DNA of 7,224 nucleotides, taken from NCBI GenBank assembly GCA_003518245.1, contig DOZA01000248.1, positions 1-7,224 on the forward strand, given 5' to 3'. The translations under genes and the position numbers were made by a program. Below are positions 6,782 through 7,224 of the stretch, one piece after another. The DNA is from Bacteroidales bacterium. Lineage in GTDB: Bacteria; Bacteroidota; Bacteroidia; Bacteroidales; VadinHA17. Position 1 is the first letter of the stretch. The number at the start of each line of letters is the position of its first letter. Below the pieces are notes generated by a model. The model was not told the DNA's origin. It saw only the letters and a program-made list of their open reading frames with translations, and did no database searches.

Positions 6782-7224
6782 CTAAACAATACCCATCTGC
6801 TTCATGAGGATAGCTGCATTCATTTTTGTTGTCATACCCTCTCTGAGTATATAATCAAACTTTACTTCATCTCCCGCAATCTCTATTTCAAAACACCGGT
6901 TTATTATATTATTATAATTATCGCTCAGTTTCCCGAGCAGTATATCATGGGTGGCAATCATTCCTGTTGCCTGGTATTGTATTATTCTTTCTGTAAACAG
7001 CTGTGCTCCCTCACTCTTATCCTTTGAATTTGTTCCCTTGAGTATTTCATCCAGAAGGAAAAATATATTTTCATTATTTTCCAGCCTTTCCTTCAATGCT
7101 CTTAGTCTTTTAAGCTCGGCATAAAAATATGATTCCTGGTCTGATAGTGAATCGGTCGTGCGCATACTCGAGTATATATTACATGGAGTGAATATGAATT
7201 TATCAGCACATACCGGCGCACCTG
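6782..7224 (-). CDS. MutS-family ATPase, C-terminal part (5' end outside window)
   Basis: The frame is open from the right edge to TAG at 6782-6784, giving the last 146 residues. It continues upstream of the internal ATG at 7165 with GAPVCADKFIFTP, which is conserved sequence, so that ATG is not the start. This is the end of the MutS ABC-type ATPase domain: MRTTDSLSDQESYFYAELKRL leads into the signature region, IFFLLDE (53-59) is Walker B, KGTNSKD is the D-loop, and ATHD (90-93) is the H-loop. A small helical C-terminus ends in MKQMGIV. DEILKGTN in place of the DEIGRGTS of true MutS points to the short MutS-like family common in Bacteroidota, about 600 residues and often annotated as mismatch repair protein. 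Whether it repairs mismatches is unknown; a Smr-type nuclease domain, as in MutS2, is absent. A terminator follows. Confidence 0.9.
   Translation of the reverse strand, partial: GAPVCADKFIFTPCNIYSSMRTTDSLSDQESYFYAELKRLRALKERLENNENIFFLLDEILKGTNSKDKSEGAQLFTERIIQYQATGMIATHDILLGKLSDNYNNIINRCFEIEIAGDEVKFDYILREGMTTKMNAAILMKQMGIV

Noticed and set aside
6779..7027. Plus-strand open frame opposite the MutS-like gene
   Set aside because: It is antisense to conserved ATPase motifs and shows no recognisable domain.
6782..7165. Independent small gene starting at the ATG at 7165
   Set aside because: The frame stays open to the window edge and the upstream residues (GAPVCADKFIFTP) are conserved MutS-family sequence, so this methionine is internal.
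1..7224. CRISPR arrays, tRNA/rRNA genes, insertion sequences, attachment sites, phage defence genes
   Set aside because: No regularly spaced repeats, tRNA-like cloverleaf, transposase motif or terminal inverted repeat was seen on either strand.

Overview
The window most likely comes from a member of the Bacteroidota. The support is the moderately AT-rich sequence, AGA/AGG as frequent arginine codons, starts mostly without Shine-Dalgarno sequences, TAnnTTTG-type -7 boxes upstream of parE, and the family form of the topoisomerase IV subunits and of the short MutS-like ATPase. Genus and species cannot be read from this sequence.

All five intact or window-truncated genes lie on the minus strand, so transcription runs from right to left. 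At the right edge is the C-terminal 146 codons of a MutS-family ATPase (6782-7224, 5' part outside), closed by a likely intrinsic terminator. A gap of about 170 bp follows, with candidate promoters and a perfect 12-bp palindrome. Then comes a compact set: parE (topoisomerase IV ATPase/TOPRIM subunit), 28 nt, parC (cleavage/wrapping subunit), 38 nt, aroK (shikimate kinase). With no terminator visible between them they probably form one operon, which makes the decatenase heterotetramer and one aromatic-biosynthesis enzyme.

Downstream of aroK is about 375 bp without an intact minus-strand gene. Its left part holds a 15-bp AT-rich palindrome. Its right part carries a plus-strand 65-codon fragment, overlapping the aroK 3' end, that resembles the C-terminus of a VUT/YhhQ-type membrane protein and is probably a gene remnant. 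From 1157 to the left edge runs a large polytopic membrane protein of the ATP:ADP-antiporter-like (Npt/Tlc) MFS group, whose C-terminus lies outside the window.

The window is mainly housekeeping and I see no novel multi-gene system. The points most worth a second look are a sliding-clamp-binding-like hexapeptide at the extreme C-terminus of ParC, the VUT-like remnant, and the palindrome inside the candidate parE promoter.
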